This document shows positions 33,207 through 42,155 of a DNA stretch of 64,000 nt, piece after piece. The notes below the pieces were generated by a model that did not search any database, was not told the origin of the DNA, and saw only the letters and a list, made by a program, of their open reading frames with translations. A program made the position numbers and the translations under genes. The number at the start of each line of letters is the position of its first letter. The stretch's first letter is position 1. The stretch is from Methylomonas sp. (GTDB lineage Bacteria > Pseudomonadota > Gammaproteobacteria > Methylococcales > Methylomonadaceae): assembly GCA_002928965.1 (NCBI GenBank), contig PERU01000002.1, positions 124,001 through 188,000 on the forward strand, read 5' to 3'.

Positions 33207-35032
33207 GGATTAAATTTCGCTCCCGCACTTCGATATTTTTGCATGATTTACTGATGGTGCCATTAGCCTGGATGGGGGCTTATTGGTTGCGGTTTAATCT
33301 GGATGTAATTCCGGATGAGTATTTTTTCTCAGCTATGTTGTTTTTGCCATTGGTCATCGCCATCCAGGTATCGGCATTCTGGACTTTTGGTTTGTATCGG
33401 GGGGTGTGGCGGTTTTCTTCGATGCCGGATTTGGTGCGCATTGCCAAAGCCGTATCAGCCGGGATGTTTTTTATTGCCGGGTTATTGTTTCTGTATAACC
33501 GCCTGGAAGGTTTTCCGCGTTCGGTGATGCCTTTATACATGTTAATGCTGCTGGCGTTGCTGTGCATTCCGCGGTTTGTTTATCGGTTTTGGAAAGAGCG
33601 GGCCATCCATGAACGGATTGGGCAACGGGCATTGATTATTGGCGCCGGTTCAGCCGGTGAAATGCTGGTCAGGGATTTGTTAGGCAATCTCAATAGTGGC
33701 TATATTCCAGTGGTGTTTGCCGATGATCAGCCGAACAAGTACAAACGCGAAATTCGTGGCATTCGTATCGGCGGCAAAGTCGATCAATTACCTGATTTAA
33801 TTCAACAATGGGACGTTGAAGTGGTGCTGATTGCGGTGCCTTCGGCCACGGATAGTCAGATGCGGCGAATTGTGGAAATCTGTGAATCGTGTGCCGTGCC
33901 ATTTCAGACTTTACCATCCGTAAAAGAACTGCTCAGCGGTGCGGTAACCAAAGCTAACCTCAGAGAAGTATCCATCATGGATATTTTAGGGCGTGCACCG
34001 GTGCCGCTGGATTGGAAGCGCATACAAGCCAGTTTGCATGATAAAACCATTCTTGTGACCGGCGGCGGCGGTTCTATTGGTTCCGAACTTTGCAAGCAAT
34101 TAGCCAAAGCGCAGCCGCGTAAATTGATTATTCTCGATCAGTGTGAATTTAATCTTTACAAAATCGATGCCGAGTTAACCAGACTGTATCAACAGATAGA
34201 TCACTTAGCTGTTTTAGGCGATGTAACAGATACGTTGGCGGTACAGCAGCTGATTAATGCCGAGCAACCGCAGATGATTTTTCATGCGGCGGCGTATAAG
34301 CATGTGCCTTTGCTGGAAGGGCAAGTCCGCGAGGCGGTGCATAACAATCTGATGGGCACTAAAATCGTTGCCGAGGCGGCTATCGCAGCGGGTGTCGGTC
34401 GTTTCGTGCTGATTTCTACCGATAAGGCTGTTAATCCTACCAATGTCATGGGTGCAACCAAACGAGCTGCGGAGATTTTGTGTCAAAATCTGGATAGAAC
34501 CAGTGCCACTCGTTTTACTACCGTGCGTTTTGGCAATGTGCTGGATTCTGCAGGCAGTGTGGTGCCGTTGTTTCGGGAGCAAATCAAAGCCGGTGGGCCC
34601 ATTACCGTCACTCACCCTGATATTACCCGTTATTTCATGACCATCCCGGAAGCGTGTCAATTGATCATGCAGGCCGAGGCAGTGGGTGAGGGCGGTGAAG
34701 TGTTTGTGCTGGATATGGGTGAACCGGTGAAAATTGTGTATCTGGCCGAACAGATGATTCGTTTGAGCGGCAAAAGACCGGGCAAAGACATTGCTATTGA
34801 GTTTGTCGGTTTGCGCCCCGGTGAAAAATTATACGAAGAGCTGTTTCACGACGAAGAGCAATTAATGGAAACCGGCTTTAAAAAATTACGTTTGGCCAAA
34901 GCCAGAGTTTACGATAATGATGTTTGGGCAGGTAAAATTGACGCGTTGACTTCGGCCTGTCAAAGCCAGGATTCACCTGCTGTATTGTCGTTATTGAAAG
35001 AATTGGTGCCCGAATTTAACCAATCTTCATGA
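33203..35032 (+). CDS. NDP-sugar 4,6-dehydratase/epimerase, WbpM/PglF type
   Basis: A membrane-bound UDP-GlcNAc C4,6-dehydratase-type enzyme of 609 residues. About four N-terminal helices (1-115) are followed by a first nucleotide-binding region ALIIGAGSAGEMLV (about 144) and a second Rossmann domain, ILVTGGGGSIGSELC (about 283). Then comes LISTDKAVNPTNVMGATKR, where TDK replaces the usual Tyr-Lys, typical of WbpM/PglF/CapD long forms. It makes the 4-keto-6-deoxy precursor of QuiNAc, FucNAc or bacillosamine-type sugars. ATGA overlap with the transferase suggests the two provide and transfer the first sugar. Confidence 0.93.
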   Translation: MRIKFRSRTSIFLHDLLMVPLAWMGAYWLRFNLDVIPDEYFFSAMLFLPLVIAIQVSAFWTFGLYRGVWRFSSMPDLVRIAKAVSAGMFFIAGLLFLYNRLEGFPRSVMPLYMLMLLALLCIPRFVYRFWKERAIHERIGQRALIIGAGSAGEMLVRDLLGNLNSGYIPVVFADDQPNKYKREIRGIRIGGKVDQLPDLIQQWDVEVVLIAVPSATDSQMRRIVEICESCAVPFQTLPSVKELLSGAVTKANLREVSIMDILGRAPVPLDWKRIQASLHDKTILVTGGGGSIGSELCKQLAKAQPRKLIILDQCEFNLYKIDAELTRLYQQIDHLAVLGDVTDTLAVQQLINAEQPQMIFHAAAYKHVPLLEGQVREAVHNNLMGTKIVAEAAIAAGVGRFVLISTDKAVNPTNVMGATKRAAEILCQNLDRTSATRFTTVRFGNVLDSAGSVVPLFREQIKAGGPITVTHPDITRYFMTIPEACQLIMQAEAVGEGGEVFVLDMGEPVKIVYLAEQMIRLSGKRPGKDIAIEFVGLRPGEKLYEELFHDEEQLMETGFKKLRLAKARVYDNDVWAGKIDALTSACQSQDSPAVLSLLKELVPEFNQSS

Positions 35033-35223
35033 ATCCAAAAGCCATTCAGCACGATCTGATATTTATCTTCATTTGGCGAGGGAGTAAACACTTGTTTCTG
35101 GCGGGTGCTCAATAGTTACGCCATTTACACTTAAGTTTCGGCGCATCTGTTCCCTCGCCCTCCGGGAGGGAGATGGAATCAAAAAACCGAAATTTGAAGT
35201 GCTATAGCTTTATGTTACGTTCT
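35033..35223. repeat. Intergenic gap with REP-like stem TCCCTC/GAGGGA
   Basis: A 191-bp convergent gap between the dehydratase and the minus-strand 162-residue gene. TCCCTC (35151-35156) pairs with GAGGGA (35166-35171) over a GC-rich loop, of the class of dispersed bacterial repeats rich in CCCTC and GGAGGG. It may also terminate transcription. A related element lies at 50720-50745. No gene seen. Confidence 0.45.
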
Positions 35224-35712
35224 TCAATCAAACACATCGCCCCAATCGGGTTCCGGTGGCGTATCGGGATTATCTGGTTGAGATGCTTCCGTTGGTGCTG
35301 TTTCCACTGTCTTTTCTTCATTAGCTGGTTTGTTGGCATCAACCTGTGAGTTTTTAAGGCCAATAAGCTGATTAAAATAAGTATCCAGTAATTCGCAAAG
35401 TTGTTCGTATAATCGTTCATTGGGTGTTTGCTGTAACAGCTGTTCCATCATCTGTTGCAAAAACAGCTTTTCAGCGGCGATTAGCTGTTCGGCGATAGGT
35501 TGAGCATCGCTTTGCTGAAGATTCAACTTGTCGGTAAAGCGGCGCAGCAATCTGGTTTTACGTTTACTTTGTTGGTCGGTAATGTCATCCAATATCTCGA
35601 CCAGTTGTAAATGAATACGCTGTTTTTTACGCCAGTGAAAGTACAAAATAATGCCTATGCCCAACAAAACCAAAGTCGTGAGAATGATGCTCAGTAACAA
35701 AATGGGAGACAT
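35224..35712 (-). CDS. Hypothetical membrane-anchored coiled-coil protein
   Basis: Unrecognised, 162 residues. Residues 3-24 (PILLLSIILTTLVLLGIGII) are a membrane anchor, followed by basic YFHWRKKQRIHLQ, then an acidic, Gln/Leu-rich helical region (LIAAEKLFLQQMMEQLLQQ) that probably forms a coiled coil, and a disordered acidic C-terminal tail ending PPEPDWGDVFD. Together with the next upstream gene of the same architecture and the VWA gene it forms a three-gene minus-strand operon, 8 bp between this and its neighbour. Confidence 0.7.
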   Translation of the reverse strand: MSPILLLSIILTTLVLLGIGIILYFHWRKKQRIHLQLVEILDDITDQQSKRKTRLLRRFTDKLNLQQSDAQPIAEQLIAAEKLFLQQMMEQLLQQTPNERLYEQLCELLDTYFNQLIGLKNSQVDANKPANEEKTVETAPTEASQPDNPDTPPEPDWGDVFD

Positions 35713-35720
35713 TGAGCGGC

Positions 35721-36332
35721 CTATTCTTGTGGATGCAAGATTTTGTGTTCAGTTTCTTGAAAGATCTGCATCATTTTTTTGCGGCTGTTTTCCAATTCCA
35801 GCGCGGTCTGATTGCCGCTGAACACACGGGTATATTCAGCGGTGATGTCGTCTATGGTTTGCATGGCGGTATTCAGTTGCCTGACTAATTGTTGATTAAT
35901 AAACTCAAGGCCCTGATCGCTGGAAATTGAAGTGGATGTGCCGGAAGAGGCATGATGCATTTTGCTGAGTAACTGGCAATAAGGCTCTGATAAATTATTG
36001 ATTTTTTCATCGATCTCGCCTAATAAACCAATTTCGCGCTGTAAAAAAAGTTTGATGATGATTTGTAACAGGGCTTTTTCAGAGTCGGTAATTTCCTGTA
36101 ATGCCGTATCGACTGTCGCGCGGTCCAGACCACATTTGTCTGATAACAAATGATCCAGAGGCTGATTTTTGGATAAGGTGTTTTCATTTAGTTGAGTAAT
36201 ATAGTCATCAATAGCCTGGATTTCGGTATTACGTTTGTTTCTGGCTATCAAAAAAAATCCCACGCAGGCCAATGTCAACACGCCAAGCGCTTCCAAACTC
36301 AATATTGCCAAAGCGGTGTCTATTCCCATCAT
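35721..36332 (-). CDS. Hypothetical membrane-anchored helical protein
   Basis: Unrecognised, 203 residues. An N-terminal helix (ALAILSLEALGVLTLACVGFF) anchors it, followed by basic LIARNKRNTE and a long amphipathic region (YITQLNENTLSKNQ, then ALLQIIIKLFLQREIG). It resembles the downstream protein in layout: anchor, basic stop-transfer, coiled coil. It begins inside the last codons of the VWA gene (overlap 36329-36332), so translation is probably coupled. Function unknown; a scaffold for the VWA protein is a guess. Confidence 0.7.
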   Translation of the reverse strand: MMGIDTALAILSLEALGVLTLACVGFFLIARNKRNTEIQAIDDYITQLNENTLSKNQPLDHLLSDKCGLDRATVDTALQEITDSEKALLQIIIKLFLQREIGLLGEIDEKINNLSEPYCQLLSKMHHASSGTSTSISSDQGLEFINQQLVRQLNTAMQTIDDITAEYTRVFSGNQTALELENSRKKMMQIFQETEHKILHPQE

Positions 36333-38113
36333 GCCAAACGCTCCAGTAATTGTTGCTGTCTTTTTAGGTTGGCTTTTTTAAGGGCTTTGTAGCCAAAAAA
36401 ACCGATAACGCATAGTAAAAAGTTTATACCCAATACCGCGCCAATTATCATAGCCCAGTTTTTTTCTGCTTCTACTGCTGGTTCTGTGTCTTTTTGATGT
36501 GTGGCAGCGGTGGTATCTGCCGAGGATTCATGCGATTCAGAATGTGCGGAAGCCGAGGATATTGGCTCTTCAGTAGCTTTAGCTGTTGCCGGGCTTGTAA
36601 ACAGGCTGTCATCAAGTTTGACTGGGGCTAAAGCAGGATTGATAGTTTTACCATCCAGCGTATTGGCCGTTACTTCAAAATGAACAGATACTGTCTCACC
36701 CACAGCTAACGGTTCCAGTTTTAATAACCATTCGCCATGGGCGTCTTCAACCGACTTGGATATCGCAGGATTGTTGGCGTGCTGGATTTGGGCGGTAATG
36801 TGCAGATGAGCGGTATCAATGATGGCAATATCGGGTTCAAATTTTAAGGTAATAGCCCGATGTTCAATATCGACTACAGGTTTTACAGTGATTGGCGAAG
36901 CAATCACTTCCAACTCTTTGCTGACTTCACGCTTAAAAGTCTTTCCATCAGCAACGATACTGAGCACGTGTTTACCTGGGGGAAGCTCGTTTAAGGTATG
37001 GCCGAAATAGCCGGACTCGTTAGTCAGAGCAGGCAATTGAATTGCCGCTTTCTTATCGATGCTGAAACTGACTGTGACTAAGTTTAGAAAATCGGTGCGG
37101 CTGATTAAGTCGTTTTTCTCAGTAAAATACAGCTTTAACGGCAGTTGTTGTTTTTCGCCGATAAAATTGGGCAGGTCATTTAAATGCATTTTCAAATCGG
37201 TCAGAATCATTACCTGATTATCAGGATCGATAGCCGCTTCTATCTGCCAGTTTCCGGGCATGGGTTGTTTAACCGTGATCAAATCATAGCCTGTGGTTTC
37301 CAGCCATGAAACGTTATTAGCTGCATTGTTTTTGCTGATTTTTTGCTGATCGGGCGCCCTTAATTGGGTAGCGGCAGCGTCAGGTTTTTTAAACACCAGC
37401 AAGGAAAACTCCTGAATGCTGCTGTCGACATTAAATTGATTGTTGACTAATGGCAGGGTGTCTTTCGGAGCCACTTTTTGAGCGGTTTTTAGAAACATTC
37501 GTTGTAATTGGTCTGCAGATTCGGCAGTCTCATGCCAGCCACTGCTTTCAATGGCCAGTCTTTCCAGCAATTCTTTATCAACCTGATTTGATAAGCCTAT
37601 GGTTTGGACTTTGATGTTTCGTTCACGTAGTCTGGGTAACCATTCGCTGAGAATGCGTTCACGTGAGTCGGCGCTGACCATAATGTCTTTGGAAATGTCC
37701 ACCATGCCATCGGTCAGAATAATCAAATTTTTGTTGCCATTGCCGTTGAATCCTTTTTCCAAAGTGGTTTTAATCGCCTCTTCGATGTTGGTGAAAACCC
37801 CGTGAGAATGGATGTTTTTACTTGCTTTAATGGCAGACATCCGCCAATTGTTATCGACAGCGTCCGAATGGGATAAAAGTGTGGTTTGTTCCGCAAATAA
37901 CCACAACGACGCATTAGCCTTGTCAGGTAGCAGATTGATCAATAATTGCGTGGCATCCACCCGTAAATTTTGCCGGTCGTTTTGTTTCATGCTGCCTGAC
38001 ACGTCGATCAACACTTGAATTTCTTCATTAGAGGGTTGGCTGGAATTGGAATTCCCAGCAAAACTGGCAGAATGGGCAAAACAAAGTATTATCAGTGCGG
38101 CAAACGTTTTCAT
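36329..38113 (-). CDS. VWA-domain membrane protein with periplasmic sensor-like body
   Basis: A 594-residue protein. Signal peptide at residues 1-19 (ALIILCFAHSASFAG). A von Willebrand factor A domain covers about 30-220 with the MIDAS motif DVSGSM (37-42), a Thr in VFTNIEEAI, and ILTDGMVD, so it should bind a divalent metal. Two or three immunoglobulin-like segments follow (about 300-510), then a Ser/Thr/Glu-rich linker and a single C-terminal membrane helix (about WAMIIGAVLGINFLLCVIGF) with a basic cytoplasmic tail. The topology suggests a periplasmic adhesion or sensing protein. First gene of the minus-strand trio; target unknown. Confidence 0.82.
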   Translation of the reverse strand: MKTFAALIILCFAHSASFAGNSNSSQPSNEEIQVLIDVSGSMKQNDRQNLRVDATQLLINLLPDKANASLWLFAEQTTLLSHSDAVDNNWRMSAIKASKNIHSHGVFTNIEEAIKTTLEKGFNGNGNKNLIILTDGMVDISKDIMVSADSRERILSEWLPRLRERNIKVQTIGLSNQVDKELLERLAIESSGWHETAESADQLQRMFLKTAQKVAPKDTLPLVNNQFNVDSSIQEFSLLVFKKPDAAATQLRAPDQQKISKNNAANNVSWLETTGYDLITVKQPMPGNWQIEAAIDPDNQVMILTDLKMHLNDLPNFIGEKQQLPLKLYFTEKNDLISRTDFLNLVTVSFSIDKKAAIQLPALTNESGYFGHTLNELPPGKHVLSIVADGKTFKREVSKELEVIASPITVKPVVDIEHRAITLKFEPDIAIIDTAHLHITAQIQHANNPAISKSVEDAHGEWLLKLEPLAVGETVSVHFEVTANTLDGKTINPALAPVKLDDSLFTSPATAKATEEPISSASAHSESHESSADTTAATHQKDTEPAVEAEKNWAMIIGAVLGINFLLCVIGFFGYKALKKANLKRQQQLLERLA

Positions 38114-38345
38114 GGCTTACACAAAAAATAGGTTGTGATGAACTATAGACCAATGGACATTCAAAACGAAATCCTGAATGCTCAAATCAGAAATTTAACC
38201 CAAGGCAGTAAGATTTCGACTAAACTCAAATCTTCTTCTCATGCTCAATTTTCGATAGAGTAAATAGCAACTGCAGGCGTTGTTTTGGCTTGCAAGTAAA
38301 GTACGCTGAGCAATCACAAAACAACTCACACTGGTAAAGGAATAA
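38114..38345. other. Divergent intergenic region (VWA trio / deacetylase operon)
   Basis: 232 bp between divergently transcribed genes must contain promoters in both directions. I see AGGAATAA as the ribosome-binding site of the deacetylase gene, but no convincing operator, palindrome or standard -35/-10 pair. Confidence 0.35.
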
Positions 38346-39311
38346 ATGATAGAAACATTTTTGCTCAGTCTGTTACAGCCATTTGCTACCCTTGCCAGTG
38401 GTATCGGCAATCAAAAAAAATTGCTGATCATGATTTACCACCGCGTATTGGATGAGCCGGATTTCATGCGTCCTGGTGAAGTTGATAAAGCCGCCTTTAC
38501 TTGGCAGATGCAACTTTTAGCCAAACATTTTAATGTTTTGCCATTAGCGGAAGCATTAGAACGAATGCAAAATAACACTCTCCCGCCGCGAGCCGTGTGC
38601 ATTACTTTCGACGATGGATACGCGGACAATTACACTAATGCCTTGCCGATCCTTCAACGGTTTGACTTGAAAGCCACATTCTTTATTGCCAGCGGTTTTT
38701 TGGATGGTGGCAGAATGTGGAATGACACTGTGATCGAAGCCGTGCGTAATATTACCACTGCATCGTTGGACTTGAATAAAGCAGGTTTGGGCGTATTCGA
38801 AACCAGCACACACAGCCAAAAGTGCCAATCTGCCCAAGAAATCATAAAAAAAATTAAACATCTGGATCTTAGCGAACGCACCCGATATGTGGAAGTCATC
38901 GCCGCCAAATCCCAGGATTTACCCAACGACTTGATGCTGACCAGCGAACAGCTAAAAGAGCTCCACCAAAGTGGCATGGAAATCGGCGGTCACACGGTCA
39001 ATCATCCTATATTGGCAAAATTAGATGAAACCACTTCCAAAAGAGAAATTAAAGAAAATAAGATATTTCTAGAGGAGTTGCTTGGCGTGACGCTCCAGTT
39101 CTTTGCCTATCCCAATGGAAAACCTGAAATAGATTATCTTCGACAACATGCTGAATGGGTTAAACAAGCTGGCTTTTCAGCAGCTGTTTCTACGCAATGG
39201 GGTGTTGCAACGAAAGACAGTAGTTTAATGGAGTTGCCTCGTTTTACCCCTTGGGATGGTGAACCTCTGAAATTTATGCTACGCATAATAATGCTATCTG
39301 CCAAATTTTAA
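38346..39311 (+). CDS. Polysaccharide deacetylase (NodB domain)
   Basis: A second CE4-type deacetylase, 321 residues. It shows MIYHRVLDEPDFMRPGE, ITFDDGYADN with the catalytic and metal Asp residues, ATFFIASGFLDGG, IGGHTVNHPILAKL with the metal His residues and FFAYPNGKPEIDY. No signal peptide is evident, although the N-terminus is hydrophobic (FLLSLLQPFATLASGI) and could associate with the membrane. It removes acetyl groups from HexNAc. It starts the 38346-42073 run with the O-antigen-ligase-like and flippase genes; the deacetylase at 8076 belongs to a different subfamily (DUF3473). Confidence 0.9.
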   Translation: MIETFLLSLLQPFATLASGIGNQKKLLIMIYHRVLDEPDFMRPGEVDKAAFTWQMQLLAKHFNVLPLAEALERMQNNTLPPRAVCITFDDGYADNYTNALPILQRFDLKATFFIASGFLDGGRMWNDTVIEAVRNITTASLDLNKAGLGVFETSTHSQKCQSAQEIIKKIKHLDLSERTRYVEVIAAKSQDLPNDLMLTSEQLKELHQSGMEIGGHTVNHPILAKLDETTSKREIKENKIFLEELLGVTLQFFAYPNGKPEIDYLRQHAEWVKQAGFSAAVSTQWGVATKDSSLMELPRFTPWDGEPLKFMLRIIMLSAKF

Positions 39312-39335
39312 TTATACTAAACTAAATATCCAGCG

Positions 39336-40607
39336 ATGCGCGATATAGCCATTACCCTTATAGTGATGATAGGGTGTTTTTATACTTTCAAGAAACCATA
39401 CATTGGCGTTCTTTTATGGTCTTGGCTTAGCTATATGAATCCGCATAGAATGGCTTACGGGTTTGCATACTCTATGCCTTATGCTCAAGTAACAGCTATT
39501 GTATTATTGCTCGCTACATTTTTTACTAAACAAAAACAAGCTTTGCCTTTAAATAGCATTACCCTGCCATGGATATTATTCATCAGCTTCATGGGTGTAA
39601 CGACATTATTTGCATTTTATCCAGATTATGCGTTAATTCAATGCATCAAAGTTGTGAAAATACAATTAATTGTATTTTTAACAATGTTATTGATAACGGA
39701 TTTTGAGAAGTTGAAGCAGTTGATTTGGGTAATTGTATTTTCTATTGGATATTTTAGCGTAAAAGGTGGAGTTTTTACGTTATTGACAGGAGGTGGATAT
39801 AGAGTTTGGGGGCCTCCTGAAAGTTTCATCGAAGATAATAATGGATTGGCTATTGCGGTGTTAATGATTATCCCGCTTATGATTTTTCTAAGGCAAACTT
39901 CTGACAAGCGATGGGTAAAACATGGTTTAACATTCGCAATAATCACTAGCTTATTTACTGTTGTAGGCTCTCAATCTAGAGGTGCATTATTAGCCATCAT
40001 TGCTGTTGGTGGGTTTTATTGGTTAAAGACAGAAGGTAAGATAGTTTCTGGTTTTTTCATTGCTATATTAGCAATAGTGATAATGGCGTTTATGCCGGAA
40101 TCCTGGTATACGCGTATGGATACTATTAACACTTATGAAGAAGATGCATCAGCAATGGGTAGGCTGAATGCATGGGAATACGCATACAATGCGGCAAACC
40201 ATAATATTCTAGGTATGGGTTTCGAGTCTTGGTCGGAAATTACCTTTGCAATGTATGCGCCTGACCCTTTAGATGTCCATGCAGCACACAGTATATATTT
40301 TACTGTCCTAGCTGATCATGGGTGGCTTGGATTGAGTATGTTTTTGTCTATATTTTTTATGACTTGGCGAACACTTTCAGAGGTTGTAAAAAATACAAAA
40401 GAGTTAGGAGATCTTAGAGACATTAATTTATTGGCTAGAATGTTACAGGTCGGGTTAATTGCCTATATGGTAGGTGGGGCTTTTTTAAGTTTATCTTATT
40501 TTGATTTGCCGTGGCATTTGATTAGTTTTGTTGTGCTTATTGAAAAATACCTTAATCAGTCACTAGCAAATAATGCTGACTCTCAAAAGACTGCAAAATA
40601 CTATTAA
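39336..40607 (+). CDS. O-antigen ligase/Wzy-like protein, exosortase A-associated
   Basis: A polytopic membrane protein of the Wzy/WaaL family, 423 residues, about ten or more hydrophobic helices. The N-terminus FKKPYIGVLLWSWLSYMNPH is a hallmark of the XrtA-associated O-ligase/polymerase (TIGR03097 from memory). The large periplasmic loop contains AMGRLNAWEYAYNAANHN and VHAAHSIYFTVLADHGWLGL, with the His and Arg residues typical of the family. It probably polymerises or ligates the EPS at the periplasmic face. A flippase gene follows after 2 bp. Confidence 0.9.
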   Translation: MRDIAITLIVMIGCFYTFKKPYIGVLLWSWLSYMNPHRMAYGFAYSMPYAQVTAIVLLLATFFTKQKQALPLNSITLPWILFISFMGVTTLFAFYPDYALIQCIKVVKIQLIVFLTMLLITDFEKLKQLIWVIVFSIGYFSVKGGVFTLLTGGGYRVWGPPESFIEDNNGLAIAVLMIIPLMIFLRQTSDKRWVKHGLTFAIITSLFTVVGSQSRGALLAIIAVGGFYWLKTEGKIVSGFFIAILAIVIMAFMPESWYTRMDTINTYEEDASAMGRLNAWEYAYNAANHNILGMGFESWSEITFAMYAPDPLDVHAAHSIYFTVLADHGWLGLSMFLSIFFMTWRTLSEVVKNTKELGDLRDINLLARMLQVGLIAYMVGGAFLSLSYFDLPWHLISFVVLIEKYLNQSLANNADSQKTAKYY

Positions 40608-40609
40608 TT

Positions 40610-42073
40610 ATGGAAAATATCTCTAATAAAATGGCAAAAGGCGCAGCCTGGATGGTCGGCTTTAAAATGGTAGAGCGAGGCATCGGTCTTGTCAGTACCA
40701 TAGTATTGGCGCGTTTACTTGAGCCGGGAGATTTTGGCTTGGTTGCCATGGCCACAGCTTTCTTAGGCCTGCTGGCATTATTAACCAGTTTCAGTTTTGA
40801 TGTCGCCTTAATTCAAAAACAGGATGCCGACAGGCATTTATACGACACCGCCTGGACTTTCAACGTCATTTTTGGATTGTTGTTGTCATTGACACTGGCG
40901 ATTTCCGCGATACCACTTGCTGAGTTTTACAATGAAGCGCGGCTAGAAAAAATACTCTATGTCTTAGCGTTTAGTACCTTTGTGGGAGGGTTCGGAAATA
41001 TAGGCCCGGTAGCATTTAGAAAAGACCTGCAATTCCACAAGGAGTTTTATTTTTTACTGGCCAAGAAACTGATGGGGTTTACCGTGTGCATGGTATTGGC
41101 ATTTACCTTGCGCAATTATTGGGCTTTGGTGTGGGGAACTTTCGCAGGCAATATGTTGGCGTTATTGCTTAGTTATAAAGTGCATCCATATCGCCCCCGT
41201 TTTTGTCTCAGCGGCCGTAAGGAATTATTTGGTTTTTCTATGTGGCTGTTTATTAATAACACTATATTTTTTAGTTATCACCGCACGGCCGACTTTATAA
41301 TCAGCAAGGTTCTGGGCAGTCACGCACTCGGGGTTTATACCATCGCCTATGAACTATCCAATTTGCCAACTACCGAATTGGTCGCCCCGATCAATCGCGC
41401 GGTGCTCCCTGGTTATTCTAAAATGGCTAATGATCCTGCCGCCATGCGCCAAGGTTTTTTGAATGTCTTGTCGATGATTGCCTTATGCGCAATACCGGCT
41501 GGAGTGGGAATTGCCTTGGTTGCAGATTTAATGGTTACTGTGGTATTAGGCGATAAATGGCGCGAGGCAATACCTTTAATCCAGATGCTCGCTGTATCCG
41601 GTGTGGTTGTAGCACTACAAACCAATACAGGTTCGCTGTATATGGCGTTAGGAAAGCCGCGTTATTTAACGATGTTATCGTTATTTCATGTTTTTATACT
41701 ATTTATTCCGCTTTTAATCATTTTGTTAAATCAGAACGGCTTAATAGGTATAGCCGAAGCTTATTTGCTGAGTAACCTTACTATTTGGCCAATAAATTAT
41801 TTTATCGTTTCACGTCTGATAAAATTAAAATGGTCAGCTATGCTTTCCGTATTATGGAGACCTTTTTTAGCTTGCGGCCTTATGGTTCTAAGTTTTCTTT
41901 ATGCTAGGGAGATTATACCAGCAAATATGATTCACCTAGATTCAATCCGTTTACTGTTTGACGTGGGTTTCGGTGCGTTTACTTACATAAGCAGTATTTT
42001 AATTTTTTGGTCGTTAAGTCGGTTTCCAGACGGAGCAGAAAGATTTGTAATTCGAAAGTTAAAATTGATTTAG
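40610..42073 (+). CDS. Wzx-like polysaccharide flippase (MOP superfamily)
   Basis: A 487-residue transporter with about 12-14 hydrophobic helices and the polysaccharide-synthesis N-terminus (NKMAKGAAWMVGFKMVERGI, LARLLEPGDFGLVAMA). It moves the lipid-linked repeat across the inner membrane. It starts 2 bp after the O-ligase gene. GATTTAGA (42067-42074) and its complement TCTAAATC (42099-42106) form an 8-bp inverted repeat at and after the stop codon; a possible terminator but no clear T-run follows. Confidence 0.9.
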   Translation: MENISNKMAKGAAWMVGFKMVERGIGLVSTIVLARLLEPGDFGLVAMATAFLGLLALLTSFSFDVALIQKQDADRHLYDTAWTFNVIFGLLLSLTLAISAIPLAEFYNEARLEKILYVLAFSTFVGGFGNIGPVAFRKDLQFHKEFYFLLAKKLMGFTVCMVLAFTLRNYWALVWGTFAGNMLALLLSYKVHPYRPRFCLSGRKELFGFSMWLFINNTIFFSYHRTADFIISKVLGSHALGVYTIAYELSNLPTTELVAPINRAVLPGYSKMANDPAAMRQGFLNVLSMIALCAIPAGVGIALVADLMVTVVLGDKWREAIPLIQMLAVSGVVVALQTNTGSLYMALGKPRYLTMLSLFHVFILFIPLLIILLNQNGLIGIAEAYLLSNLTIWPINYFIVSRLIKLKWSAMLSVLWRPFLACGLMVLSFLYAREIIPANMIHLDSIRLLFDVGFGAFTYISSILIFWSLSRFPDGAERFVIRKLKLI

Positions 42074-42155
42074 ATTTTTTAAATAGTTTTAATCAGTTTC
42101 TAAATCGGAAAAACATTGATCATCTAATAATATAATTAATTTGGATTTTTGAAAA

